DNA from: Ustilaginoidea virens
Taxonomy: Eukaryota > Ascomycota > Sordariomycetes > Hypocreales > Clavicipitaceae
NCBI RefSeq assembly: GCF_000687475.1
Contig: NC_057322.1
Span: forward strand, 930,001 to 994,000
Direction: 5' to 3'
Length of the DNA: 64,000 bases
Under the pieces are notes generated by a model. The model was given only the letters and a program-made list of their open reading frames with translations. It had not been told where the DNA came from and did not search any database. The first letter of the stretch is position 1; each line of letters starts with the position of its first letter. Position numbers and translations under genes: made by a program. Below, one piece after another: positions 41,203 through 55,847 of this stretch.

Positions 41203-42280
41203 ATGCCCTACGTATCTGCTGCCCGCTATGGAAAGGACAACGTCCGTGTCCTCAAGGTGAACCGCGACCCAGCCACTGGGGTTCAAGCCGTCACCGAGAT
41301 GACCATTTGTTGTCTTTTGGAAGGTGACATCGACGCCTCCTACACCAAGGCTGACAATGGCGTCATTGTCGCTACCGACTCCATTAAAAACACCACATTT
41401 ATCCTGGCCAAGCAACATCCCGTCAACCCGCCTGAGCTCTTTGCCTCCATCCTCGGCAACCACTTCCTTCAGGAATACAGCCACATTCACGTTGCCAACG
41501 TCAAGGTCAAAACCCACAGATGGCTGCGCATTGATGTGGATGGGAAGTCTCACCCACACAGCTTTATCAAGGATGCTGGAGAAACCCGCAACGCCCATGT
41601 CATAGTGAGCCGGAAGGGCGGCATCAGCATAACCAGCGCCATTGAAGGCCTCTCGGTCCTGAAGACGACTGGTTCCGCCTTTCACGGCTTTGTCCGGGAC
41701 GAATACACGACTCTGTCTGACACTTGGGACCGTATCCTGGCAACCGATGTGGACGCCAGCTGGAAGTGGAATGCATTTTCCGACCTGGCTGCTGTTGAGC
41801 AGAGCTCATCAAAGTTTGATAAGGCTTGGGAATCTGCCAGAAACATTACTCTCAAGCTCTTCGCCGACGATGACAGTGCTAGCGTACAGAACACAATGTA
41901 CAAGATGAGTGAACGGATTCTTGACGCTGTCCCGGAAACGCAGAGCGTGGCTTATTCACTACCCAACAAACACAACTTTGAGCTTGGTGAGTCTGCGTCT
42001 TTGTCTCTCTCTTTTCCTTGCCCTCGAGGAAAAAAATATCAAAAAAGAGAAAGAAAAAAAAGGGGGGGTGGGGAGAAAAGGCAGGAGGGTACTTGCGACG
42101 CGACTCTCGACATATATTCATCCTTGTCATCCATTTACATCACTGTCACAATATTAATGATTGTCTCTGCTAGACTTGAGTTGGCACAAAGGCTTGCAGA
42201 ACACTGGCAAAGATGCCGAGGTATACGTTCCCCAGACTTGTCCGAATGGCCTCATCAAATGCGAGGTGTCACGATCTTGA
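41203..42280 (+). CDS. Urate oxidase (uricase)
   Basis: Cofactor-free oxidation of urate to 5-hydroxyisourate in purine catabolism, normally in peroxisomes. Model: join(41203..41986, 42174..42280), 296 residues. Residues corresponding to the Aspergillus flavus active site are all visible with a +1 offset: K11, T58, F160, R177, Q229, N255, H257, within ARYGKDNVRV, VATDSIKNT, GFVRDEYTTL, SVQNTMYKM and LPNKHNFELGDLSWHKGLQNTGK. The start is the ATG of MPYVSAARYG, matching the family N-terminus; the frame is open upstream (MRQELPLP at 41161), so a longer leader is possible. The protein ends ...CEVSRS with no SKL-type peroxisomal signal, unlike typical fungal uricases, which extend a few residues further. 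Aspergillus calls this gene uaZ. The convergent neighbour is uL13m. Confidence 0.95.
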
Positions 42281-42774
42281 CTCAAGTGGGCTGAAGAAGG
42301 ACGTGACAAGGGAAGCGCAGTGACGGGGGCATGGAACGAACCCTCATTGGCGAAGATTGGCAACGTCACGCTTTTGATAAATCACAGTACCATACCGGCT
42401 TGGCCATATAAAGAGTTGATACCAATCCCACTAAAGCCTTTCAAAGGACAATGATAAGTAAGGACGAAGAATGTCCAACCCGAATCAAAATGCCATTGCG
42501 TATGCAAGTCATAAGAGGCGGTGGAATTCCCGCAGTGCGCGGCAATTGCAGCGATTGGAAAATAAAAGAGCTAGCGGTAAGTGTACTTTGAAAGAAAACT
42601 GTAGGACTGGCCAGTCATTCATCAGCTAGGAATACTCGAAATAAGGATAGCATTGGCGATATCGCAAGTTTATGGGGCAACTCTAAACAATGTTTCTCCA
42701 ACCACTGTACAAGATAGAACAAGTTCTTGTTAGGGACCAAGACCCAACCTCTTTGATTTGAATAATATACACCC
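42281..42774. other. Convergent 3' flanks of uricase and uL13m
   Basis: 494 bp between two stop codons that face each other. No gene is seen; it should hold both poly(A) sites. Confidence 0.5.
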
Positions 42775-43422
42775 TTATAACCGCTTCTTGTCCGACTCCC
42801 TAATTCTTTCTACTGCCGCGTCCCAGCCTTCGCTTCCCACCACGACACCGCCAAATCGCACCAAGTTCAGTTTATAAGGATGGGCCTCGCCTTCGAAGGC
42901 TTTCAACCTTGCCAGTCTCTTGTCTCTTAGTCTGTTTTTCGGCAACATGCCACGAACTGCTTTCCGTAGAACCTCGCTGCCGCCGTGCTTCTCCATGAGC
43001 GCATCCATTGTGAGCGATTTCAAGCTCCCAGGTCTCGTCGAATGTCTATAATACGTTTTTCGCCACATCTTGTTGCCCGTGGTGTGTAAGGCGGCACAAT
43101 TGGTCACAACTACGTAGTCTCCGCAGTCTGTCGAAGGATCCCAGATCGGTTTGTGTTTGCCCATTAAAAGAACGGCGATTCGGGACGCGAGTCTCCCGAG
43201 GGAAGGAGGTGTCACATCCGGTTGGGTCGTGAGAGTCTTGTGAGGTGTTGATGCAGAGATCTGATGCCATACCCGCGAGTAGGCTAGTCGAGTCTGAATG
43301 GATAGGGAGGGTAATGTCAGATACAGTTTCAGTTCATTCAGCGGGTGGGAAAGAGCTCTCGTCGTTTTGCGAAGCTTGCTTCCCTCGGGCAGCAAACCTA
43401 CCAATCCGACAGTCTGAGACAT
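42775..43422 (-). CDS. mrpl23: Mitochondrial large-subunit ribosomal protein uL13m (Mrpl23)
   Basis: Component of the mitochondrial 54S subunit. Model: complement(42775..43293, 43402..43422), 179 residues. Exon 1 is only MSQTVGL; exon 2 starts TRLAYSRVWHQISA. Conserved uL13 blocks: LGRLASRIAVLLMGKHKP, CGDYVVVTNC, KMWRKTYYRHSTRPGSLKS, and AVRGMLPKNRLRDKRLARLKAFEGEAHPY. The 108-nt intron is a multiple of three and has no stop, so the unspliced frame also encodes a continuous 215-residue protein. I prefer splicing because it restores the family N-terminus and has good GTAGGT and TTCAG sites. The gene is divergent from ccs. Confidence 0.93.
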   Translation of the reverse strand: MSQTVGLVGLLPEGSKLRKTTRALSHPLNELKLYLTLPSLSIQTRLAYSRVWHQISASTPHKTLTTQPDVTPPSLGRLASRIAVLLMGKHKPIWDPSTDCGDYVVVTNCAALHTTGNKMWRKTYYRHSTRPGSLKSLTMDALMEKHGGSEVLRKAVRGMLPKNRLRDKRLARLKAFEGEAHPYKLNLVRFGGVVVGSEGWDAAVERIRESDKKRL

Positions 43423-43916
43423 GTCAAAGGTCCCAAAGCGGGTGAGCCTTGTGATTGGGATGCAATGGCAATGATGTTGCGTTAAGCAAACACAGTGTCT
43501 GTATGTTGTCTGGTGTTGGCTCGCTGGGAGCTACCTGAGTCTTGACAGCGAATACGCAGAAAGGAAGTCATGGACGGGGACGGTATAGTTGATTACTCAT
43601 CATTGCTCAATGCTTAGGTCACCTGATGCGAGTGGCACGTTTTTGGTTACCCTTGAGCACAATGAACGAGTGTTGGATTTCTAAGCGGGATACTAAAAGA
43701 CCGAGAGACATAGTCGGGGACATATCAAGTTCTTTTCCTGGATTTTGTGCCCTCTCAAACTCATACAATGAAAAAAATATTCAAAATCTATTCAACGTTG
43801 ATTGTATAAACAAGTTTTCGGTTGTTATTTATCCTTCCTGCTCATCATTTCCAGCACTTGTATCTGTTCCGCCCCTCACTCGAAGTGAGGCTCAACTGCT
43901 AAGGACACCAGCGACA
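43423..43916. promoter_or_regulatory. Shared divergent promoter of mrpl23 and ccs
   Basis: 494 bp between two outward-facing start codons, so promoters and 5' UTRs of both genes must lie here. I see no other gene. Confidence 0.6.
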
Positions 43917-45009
43917 ATGACAGTCCATCGTTCCTTCCAGGTATGACGACAACCATTTTTGCAGCCAAACATACCACAGCACCAGTAGAAACGTGCAGCT
44001 TTCCTACGGAAAAGTTTATTTAGCTCGGCTCAATATTTGGTCGTTAAAATACTCTTTGTTTCATATTTCTCTCACTGAATTTTCTGCAAGCCCCAAAAGT
44101 TGTGCAACGCTCGATGCTCATGAAAAAGCATGGCAAAATAGACCGTCTTCGCTGTCCCACTGTCTTGTGACGGCTGTATCACGGCTGTTTCGGACGAGAT
44201 TCGCAAAATTGGAGGTATCACGAAAATTGAAGGAAATCTAGAAGATCAAGTAATTTCTGTGGAAGGCTCTGGTACGTTGAGCCGCTCGATACCAGCCACC
44301 TACGTCGCATTCCAACTAAGCGTATAATATCATTTTAGCCGCCCCATCGGCAATTGTTGAAGCCATTCAAGCCACGGGAAAGGATGCAATTCTCCGCGGA
44401 TCTGGCGCATCCGACAGTAGGTTTTTCCTCCGAAATTCTGACGATGTTTCCACACTCGTGGCAATGCATATTCACCTCCCTCCGTCAATCACAGGTGCCG
44501 CGGTGAGCATTCTTGAAACATTTTCAGACAGCTCGGAGACCTACACAGACAGTCAACAACGGGAGGTTAGGGGCCTGGCAAGACTCGTACAGGTTCATCC
44601 AGATAGGACGCTCGTAGACCTGACGGTCAGGGGAGTCGCCCCAGGGCGATATTACGCGACTATACGCGAGTTGGGGGATCTCAAGGATGGAGTCGAATCC
44701 ACTGGCAAAGTCTGGTCGGAAGGTGGAGCAAACGCCAAGGGCAACCTGGGCGCTGTGGAAGTCAATGAACATGGACGGGGTGGTATTTTCGTCGACCTTG
44801 CGTTTCAGATCTGGGAAGTCATTGGTCGTGCTATGGTCTTGACCAAACAAGATGAGACTACCGGGCCTCTCAAAAACGACGATCATACCGTACTTGGAGT
44901 TATTGCCCGAAGTGCCGGTGTATGGGGCAACGACAAGACAGTTTGCTCATGCACGGGAAAAACTCTATGGGACGAAAGAAAAGACCAACTCCGAAAAGGT
45001 ATGTTGTGA
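43917..45009 (+). CDS. ccs1: Copper chaperone for superoxide dismutase (CCS/Lys7)
   Basis: Delivers copper to, and oxidises the disulfide of, Cu/Zn-SOD in cytosol and intermembrane space. Model: join(43917..43940, 44142..44271, 44339..44416, 44495..45009), 248 residues (yeast Ccs1: 249). Domain 1 (about 9-72) is an Atx1-like fold with the copper motif C17-x2-C20 in VPLSCDGC and the segment GGITKIEGNLEDQVISVEGSAAP. Domain 2 (about 80-220) is SOD-like. Domain 3 has the C-x-C motif C228-S-C230 and the usual ending KTLWDERKDQ...KGML. In place of the canonical MxCxxC, the residue two before the first Cys is Leu, as in other fungal CCS. The first 201-nt intron is the longest in the gene. Splice phases all agree. 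Confidence 0.95.
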
Positions 45010-48000
45010 TTGAAGGGCGTTTAGGACATGTCGACTACTTACCTTCCATGGCAGTTAGGAGATAGGTACCTAGGTAGTCGATGGTTAGACAACGTCTTCA
45101 TTAGTGCGATTTCAGCCGTCAAGGCGTGACCCGAGAAATTCCAGTAGAACCCTCATTCCCAACGATACATGACTACACAGGAAAACGTCAAGTACCCTAG
45201 ACACCTCGTCATGAGGAACAAGTCATATATCATGACAATTGTTGGTCGACTGTAGCTAGCGCCCACTATGCGGCCGTAGTTGAGCAGAACACTCCGAACA
45301 TGGACGTCTCATCTTTTGCCATTGCGGAAGATGTCGATTGTCAGTAGCTCTATTTAGAATGATGCAGCGCCAAGGAGTAAGTCCACCGTCTGCGCAAACT
45401 TTTGCATATAATTTCCCCACTGTTGTGATATGAAACCATGCCTTTCTGATGGTACAGTTCCTGAACATCCAGCCAACCCGGCCCCGAGCATTCGTAAAAC
45501 TGTCCAGCTGGCAACACTATACACGCAAATTTCGGGGCTGGGTGGATGTCATCTGTTAGCCGGGAAGCATTCCGCTGTACGCACGGGTTTACCACCAGTT
45601 AATGGCCCGGTCTCATGTCGACTATTTCTTCTTGGCTTTACTTTAACGTCGAGCTAAGGGTTCATTCATCTCAATATCACTACTTCACAGGGTAATTGCT
45701 CAGGTGACGACAAGTGACAACGTGCAGCAGGTGGCTTCGTGGGGACGTCATCCAGGCAATGGTGCTCTGCGCAATGTGGTGAGATCTGTTTTCAAAGCTC
45801 CTCTCACCTGACAAACGATAAAGAGCGAGCTGAACGGGAAACACCGCATGCTTAGCATTGGCGGGTTTCAAACAATTTATTGTTAGACCAGAGTCCAGAC
45901 TACTATGGGCATCACACCCCACTCATTGCGCGGAAGGGAACTAGCTGGAATCGGAAGTTTTGCATGCAAAACTCGCCGTGGCGTAGATAGGAGCTAGCAT
46001 AGATGTTTATGCGAGGCTACGACCAAGTTGTGCCGATGACCTTTGCTGTGATTATCATCGCGTCTCTGAGTCACTACGAGCTACGCCAGGTTAGTTCAGG
46101 CATATTGACAAGAGAGGAATAGGTTCACTTGTGGTGCAACCATCTTCTCACGCTCTATCATCCTATGAATCGATGTGGTTTCGAGACTGACTTTTCATCT
46201 GTTCAACAGTGCCAGACAGTTAGGGGTCATGCATGTACTGGTTCCATAGGGCAGCGGAAATGAAATTTATGCTCCTCTGGTCCCCGTTGGCAGGACTAAC
46301 TGGGTATGGTCTGATTAACCGATCGCCAGGGTTCTCATCGGTATCACATTGAGCCAAATTTCCCACCCTTTTACTCAGCACGGTGGGGTGCCGAGCAATA
46401 GTTTGATCATTTCGGCGCCTAGAATACTGCGTGACTGGACACGACTGTTGTTGAGTCTTTCCACCGGGCTTGGGAGTGAAAATATCTTGATGACGGAAGG
46501 TTGCCGGCCCCTTCGGGAGAGCCCACCTGACATGCTTTTTTGACGCTCCTTTACTTGCCTGCAGCAAGAAACGACGGAGGCGTTGGGCCAAGACTCTTAG
46601 TTTCCAGCAGTGTGAATTACTAGGTATGTATGTGTCTAAAGGCCTGCTGAGTGCTGTGGATAGAGGCCAATATTGACGTCAAATAATTCGAGGCTAAATT
46701 GTGTTCCGATATTACTTCGTCGCGTGCGCGCAATATGATGGACATAAATAAGCGATTGGCCAGCGCTAAAAGGTCTAAGTCGTGTTAAGCGCTGGGCTTG
46801 GCAGGTGGCAGGTGGCAGGTGGCAGGTGGCAGGTCGGCCCAAAGGTTCGCGCCGTGGCGGGTCGTGCGGAGGATCCATTCATTCTTGAAGGAGCTTTGAT
46901 GCCAAGACTCATGTTTTGCCAGACTTGCCCTGATTGGACACTACGGCGACGACTGATTTGCAAAACTCACTCTGCGCTTCCATCACATGCCCAGGGCTGA
47001 ATATATCCTGTATGCATAAAATTCTTCGAACTTGGATTTACCATATGAAAGGGGAAAACGGCAGGTACGTCAGTAGGTAACGTTTAGAAGACCCATTCTA
47101 ACCAAACCACCTTGTTGCTGCTAAATCTGCGCGCCTCCCTCGGCTCGACAAAGCACATAAACATGGGTAACTGCTCTGTATATGTCATCGATTCTTTGTC
47201 GTGATTGCTTAACGATAGAACGACCAGCGCAGGAACTACAGGCAAGATTCAGCTCGTGACAAGATAGAAGCCCTATATCATCGACTCGCTTTTGCCCACT
47301 CGCCTTACCCGGTGGTCCCTGCCAAACTCAGTCACCAGGCACTGTTGGGAAGGGACATGAAAAAAGTGGAGAATCGAATCAGAATCTAGCTAGAAGAGTC
47401 CAACCCTTTTGGCCCCATGCCAGTAGAATTATTTCAGCACTCAACACTCGGCTGCAGTTATTGAAAACCGAAATGCCATGAGAAGATGTGAACAATGGCT
47501 ATTATGGGCATCGCGCTTGCCTGGATTCGACACAAATACGATACGGTGGCGGTCTGGCAAGTGGATACCAGTGTCGTCCAGAACAGAGTCAACAGGCAGG
47601 CCAGACGTCATCAGCGTTCCCTTGGGCACCAGGCTTCCCGGCAAATTTGGGGCATGCATAGATGGTCACGTTTTGTCGTCGAAATCCTTCCCCGTTAGGA
47701 TGCGTAGAGAAACCCCCGATGGCCGCTTCAAATGTCCAATCAATGTCATTAGTTGCGGCTGCGTTTGATCCTGTCGTTTCGGTTGGTACGTCGTGCCGAG
47801 GGTTAGGTGCTGCTGCCAACTCCAAGTGAAGAAAATATGTACCTATCTAGGTACCTAGTACCTAACTTACCTCCATACTACCAGACATAACACCACCCCA
47901 CCCACCCCCTCACTGCAACCCAAGATGTGCGGAGTACACTAGTGGTCAGTTGGCTGGACAGAGTCCGGTAGACTGTTGGCGGCTAATGCATGCGGTCTGG

Positions 48001-48948
48001 GTCTGGCTGGTGCTTTGGCCCATGAGTCTGCAACAGACGGAGTTTCAATGCCCGAGTCTTGACCCTCTTCGATCTTCGACTCGAACTAACAGGGCATTTA
48101 CCTCATCACCCTCCTAAAAGCCCCGTTAATCCCATCTTTCTTCCAACGCTGTACCTTGCTCGGCACTGTCGCCTCCCTAGAACGTCTCCTTTTCAATCAA
48201 CCTCGAAAAGCCTGTTCAAGTCTTGTTTCCGTGCAAAGCCTTTTGTTCCTCGTTCTTCAGGTCTTGTTGTGGGGTCGATTCTAACTAACTCCATATAAGA
48301 GGCGTCGCAGCGATACGCAACTTCGAAGAATCGCAGACTGCAACACTTGGAGTCCCGTGCGGCAAGGAATCTAGGACAATATCAACGTGACAATTTTCAC
48401 TGAACACAAGGTACGGCCGCGCTGACGGTCTGCTCTTGTCCAGAGGGCGGCATTTACGACTACACGATTCAAGGTCTACAACCAAAGCAGGTATGGTCGG
48501 AAGACGCTCTTAAAAATCCACCTTGAGCAATCTCGAAACAATTAAACTCGGCTGTCTGTCATCTTTCATTGTCAGCCCTGCCTCCTATCCGGTTGTCGAG
48601 CTGCCAATTGGGGCGTCTTTTGAGGATAGGCCAGCTATTGAATCATCCATCGAGGCAGCTCGGCAAGACATTCACTTTTCGCCCACAATCGGATTGGACC
48701 GACGCGTAAAGTCAAACAGTTAGTATTCAAGACAATATCGATCTTGGCATTCAAGAAGAAGGATTTGGTATCACTTCACGTCCCTAAAAGCGCCGGCCTC
48801 CTCTGTCTATTTTGTGCCGTTGTTAGCATATGACCGAAACTTTTTCAGTAATAAATCCGACAATAGATCGGCTGGTCTACGTGGCATCCTTTGAGGCACT
48901 CTCATCGAGCGCTGGCGTGTCGTCGAGGGTTAGACAGCAGCGCACGTC
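45010..48948. other. 3.9-kb intergenic stretch upstream of noxR
   Basis: No recognised gene. A 124-codon minus frame (46220-46591) has no familiar features. The part near 48050-48948 is C/T-rich and probably holds the noxR 5' UTR. It contains GGCAGGT tandem repeats at 46799-46834 and ACCTAGGTACCTAGTACCTA-type motifs at 45063-45077 and 47839-47871. No tRNA was seen. Confidence 0.5.
46799..46834. repeat. GGCAGGT tandem repeat
   Basis: Five 7-bp units of GGCAGGT in intergenic DNA. Confidence 0.9.
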
Positions 48949-50870
48949 ATGTCTCTGAAGTTGGTGAGTATGCTTGGGCCTTGTAACAAATACTTATTGC
49001 GCATGACCACTGACAAACCGCTTGCCATAGGAAATCGAGACTTGGGTAGCGGCCTTGGCCCGCTACGACAACAATGAGTTTGACGATTCCCTGAGAGAAT
49101 TCGACAAGATCTGTGACACGAGCAAGATTCTCTTTAACATGGGCGTAATTCATGCCACATTGGGCGAACATGAGAAAGCTGTAAGCTTCCAGACCAATTC
49201 CTTGTCTAGCTCTTTCTTCCTTTTTTGGTATACCGTTTTTCCCGGGTCCCGTCAGACCCGTCTAGGCATGTACTGATTGCCACTTCCCAGGTCGAATGCT
49301 ACCAACGAGCTATTCGCTTTGACCAGTATCTCGCCGTTGCATATTTTCAGCAAGGTGTATCCAATTTTCTGATAGGTGACTTTGAGGAAGCGCTCGCCAA
49401 CTTCAACGATACGCTACTTTACTTGCGCGGCAATACCATGATTGACTATGCACAGTTGGGGCTGCTGTTCAAACTCTACTCCTGCGAAGCTCTCTTCAAC
49501 AGAGGTTTATGTTACATTTACCTGCAACAGAAAGAGGCCGGAATGCTGGATTTGTTATACGCTGCAAAGGAGAAGGTCGTGGAAGATCACAACGTTATAG
49601 ACGAGGCTATTGCCGAAGATGCCGAGGTAAATCTTTCAGCAACATCCTCTTCAATTGAAGAACGCAGGCCTCGCTAACCATACCATAGGGCTATACAGTC
49701 TTCTCCATTCCAGTTGGAGTGGTATATCGCCCAAACGAAGCCAAAGTTCGAAACTTAAAGACCAAGGACTATCTTGGCAAAGCGAGGCTCGTCGCTGCTT
49801 CGGACCGATCAAATGCCTTTACGGGCTTTGCTGGCCCCGAAATCAAGAATGTGAGCTTGTACAGCTGTTGCTTTCGAAAACTTTGTCGTTGGATGATTCT
49901 AACAAAGCCCACCAAGGCTGGCAAGGCAGAGGCAAAGGACGACCGACCACCCGATAACATCTCGTTCGCTGCCACGAATCTGGTCAAGCCAGGTATTCAG
50001 TCTCGACGTCAGCAGTCAGAGCCATCTGCCAACCGTAATGTCTTCCCGCCAACGCCACCACCTGAGAACGACCGACCCACCAGGGGAGGCTCTGTGCGCA
50101 GTGGTTCGAGGCCAATGCCCGCAAAGCTCACTATTCAAACACAAGATCCGAATCGCAAGTACGAGAAAGCGGCCTCTCCCGAAGAGGCTCGTGCCACGAG
50201 GTCGGCGTCGTCATCCGCACCATCTCTCGGATTTGCCAGAAGAGATCCGGTGCCAACGCAACGTCGCCCAGCCAGACGAATAGAAGAGGAAGACAACGAT
50301 GACCCCGCCGACTTCTATGCGTCGAGGGACGCTCGAACTTCAGCACGCTCAAGGCGACAGCCTCGGTATGCTGATGAGGATGATGAGTCTGATTATGACG
50401 GCGGTTCGCTAGACGGAGCAGAGTTCGAAATGGTGTCAAATCATCGCCGAGGTCAAGGGTCCAGATCAGAGCCAAGAGCGCCACCTCGACAGCCTGAAAT
50501 CCACAAGATTCGTGTCAAGGTCCACGCTGGCGACGTCAGATACGTCATGATCGGCACTGCCACTGAATTTCCGGATTTTGTGGACAGAATAAGGGACAAG
50601 TTCGCTGTGAGACGACGATTCAAGATAAAAATCAAAGACGAAGACATGCCTGAAGGAGACATGATTACAGTTGGAGATCAGGATGATTTGGAAATGGCCA
50701 TGCACAGTGCCATTAATATGGCAAAGAGGCAGAGGCAAGATGTTGCCAAGATGGAGGTAAGCTGCAACCCCCCTCGCGTGGTCGGCATATCAGTAGTCAT
50801 CTTTCGGAGTGACCCGAGTAAATGGCTCTTTGCATTGACAATATCCCAGGTGTGGATCTTTGAAATGTAG
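48949..50870 (+). CDS. noxR: NADPH oxidase regulatory subunit NoxR (p67phox-like)
   Basis: Activator of fungal NADPH oxidases: the TPR region binds Rac and the PB1 domain contacts polarity proteins such as Cdc24. It is required for sexual development, hyphal fusion and infection structures in several species (family knowledge). Model: join(48949..48963, 49031..49180, 49291..49626, 49689..49850, 49908..50756, 50850..50870), 510 residues. TPRs cover about 1-165 (FDDSLREFDKI..ILFNMGVIHATLGEHEKAVECYQRAI; VAYFQQGVSNFLIGDFEEALANF). An activation-domain-like GVVYRPNEAKVRNLKTKDYLG follows (about 175-200). A long polar linker precedes PB1 (about 418-492), which has the basic KIRVKVH strand and the acidic DEDMPEGDMITVGDQDDLE motif. 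First and last exons are tiny (15 and 21 nt). As usual in fungi there is no SH3 domain. Confidence 0.96.
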
Positions 50871-51502
50871 AAGGCGTGCGTATACCCTTGCAGTCGGTCT
50901 GAAGCCGTCTCTATCCTCAGCGGACGACTGTACGAACAGTCATGCTTGTGAATTCTTTGCCTGGACAGGATCAGTTTGTAGTCAGCGATTAGATGTGCAT
51001 GAGCGATTCCCCCCCCCACTTCTTTCTAATTCTTTTCTTTATTTCCAAATCTAACTATTTGTCCTTGGTCTCACGATCCCGGCTGGCTGTGCTTGACTTG
51101 TAGATGCTTGATTTGCTCTGTCGTGGTAAACCGTTTCGTTGGAGACCAAATATAATTATAGTGGAATTTCGCTTTGGGCCTACTGAGACCCATCTTGTAG
51201 CTCGACATGTTCGACATGTGTTGTGTCCGACGAGGCGAAATCTGGTTCGCCGCTGCGCGACCTCGAACAGATTCAGCTCATGCCCGTAGTGAGATTCCGG
51301 CTCCAGGAACGTCGCGTCGCGTCACGTCCCGTCACATTCGTACTGTCAACAGTGAATTTATGGTGATACACAAGAGGTATATTCTGCACATGCCTAATAT
51401 CTTACATACATCGTCTGGGAAGCCACCTGGTACCCTCCCCTCACGTTTTGTATATTGTATAAAACAGAAGTTGAGTCCCTGATAATGTTACACGAGTTCC
51501 TG
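50871..51502. other. Convergent 3' flanks of noxR and mse1
   Basis: 632 bp between facing stop codons. No gene or repeat of note; it should contain both poly(A) sites. Confidence 0.5.
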
Positions 51503-54375
<2,873 letters not shown>

Positions 54376-55847
54376 ATGTCTGGAGCCATGTCCGAAGAAG
54401 AAATCGATCTTTACAGTATGACCAACCGTTGTTATCGCTCAACATCATCTATCAGCAATGCAAATTCAATATCTGACTCTCAACCTAGGTTTGCTCTCCA
54501 TCGAGAGAGATGCAAGCCAAGAGCAAATCAAGAAGGCTTATCGCAAGGTGCGCATGACACGGTGTAGCGAAAGAGACTGCAAGGAGATGCCTACTTACTG
54601 CCTCCTTGATGAAATTAGGCCGCTCTAAAGTACCATCCAGACAAAGTCCCAGAAGAACAGCGACAAGAATCCGAGATCAAGTTCAAGGAGATTACCCAAG
54701 CATACGAGATTCTTAGCGATGAGCAGAAGAAGCATCTTTACGATACGCAAGGCATGGCTGCATTCGACCCATCTCGTGGTGGTGCCGAAGTGGATTTGAA
54801 CGACATCCTGTCACAAATGTTCGGCTTTAGCATGGGCGGCCCCGGCGGGTCCGACGGCCCGAAGCGACCGAGAAAAGGACCCGACGAGGAGCAAGAATAT
54901 AAAGTCACCCTTGAAGAACTGTACAAAGGCAAGACGGTAAAGTTCGCAGCGCACAAGCAAGTGGTTTGCGGTCAATGCAAAGGCTCGGGGGGCAAAGAAA
55001 AGGCCAAGTCAACAACTTGCGACCGGTGTAAAGGCCATGGCGTGGCTGAAGCAATCAGACAAGTCGGTCCTGGTATGATGAGGCGGGAGACGGTTTTGTG
55101 TGATCATTGTCAGGGCTCTGGACAAGTCTTCAGGGACAAGGATCGCTGCAAGAAATGCAAAGGCAAGAGGACGACGCAGGAAAAGAAAGTCCTGGAGATT
55201 TACATTCCTCGTGGATCCATGCAGGGAGAACGAATTGTTCTGGAAGGAGAAGCAGATCAGTATCCCGACCAAATACCAGGCGACATTGTCTTCACACTGG
55301 TCGAGGAACAACATGACGTCTTCTCGAGACTGGGCAGTGATTTATCAGCTGAGCTGAAAGTCACACTCGCCGAGGCGCTAATGGGCTTCTCCCGCGTGGT
55401 GCTGAAGCACCTCGATGGGAGAGGAATCCACCTTAGCCGACCCAGGGGTAAGATTCTGCGCCCAGGCGACTGTTTGAAGATAACTGGAGAGGGTATGCCT
55501 ATGAAGCGAGGCGAAGCCAGGGGAGACTTGTACCTCCTTGTCTCTGTCGAGTTTCCGGAAGACGGCTGGCTAAAAGATGATGCTGCCAATGAGGCGCTGC
55601 AGAGGATGCTACCGCCGCCGCCTGCGGCGATTGTGGCGGATGAAGTCGATGAAGTCGACTATGAGGATGATGCGGACATTGAAAAGGTACGACAAATCCG
55701 CCGCATCTTGGTGGCGTTGCTTTGTTTTCCGACGAGCGCTGCTGACAGTTGTTCCAGATGGGTGAAAACTCTGGAGATCCTCGGTTCATGAGCGAGTGGG
55801 AGGATGAAGATGTTGATGAAGGCCAAACTCAATGTCAAACTCAGTAA
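54376..55847 (+). CDS. Class I DnaJ/Hsp40 co-chaperone (Xdj1/Ydj1-like)
   Basis: Stimulates Hsp70 ATPase and hands over unfolded clients. Model: join(54376..54415, 54489..54547, 54619..55686, 55758..55847), 418 residues. The J domain (about 9-75) has HPD at 39-41. A short Gly-poor linker follows, then the Cys-rich domain with [24 protein letters not shown] and a degenerate fourth repeat CKKCKGKR. The two beta-barrel substrate domains follow ([45 protein letters not shown]). An acidic tail ends in C-Q-T-Q, a CaaX-like farnesylation tetrapeptide as in Ydj1. The start could also be the second Met (54388). The weak G/F region and the degenerate fourth zinc motif fit the Xdj1 group better than Ydj1 proper. 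Confidence 0.93.

Noticed and set aside
46220..46591. 123-residue minus-strand protein
   Set aside because: No domain, no neighbours in operon-like arrangement, and no splice context; treated as chance frame.
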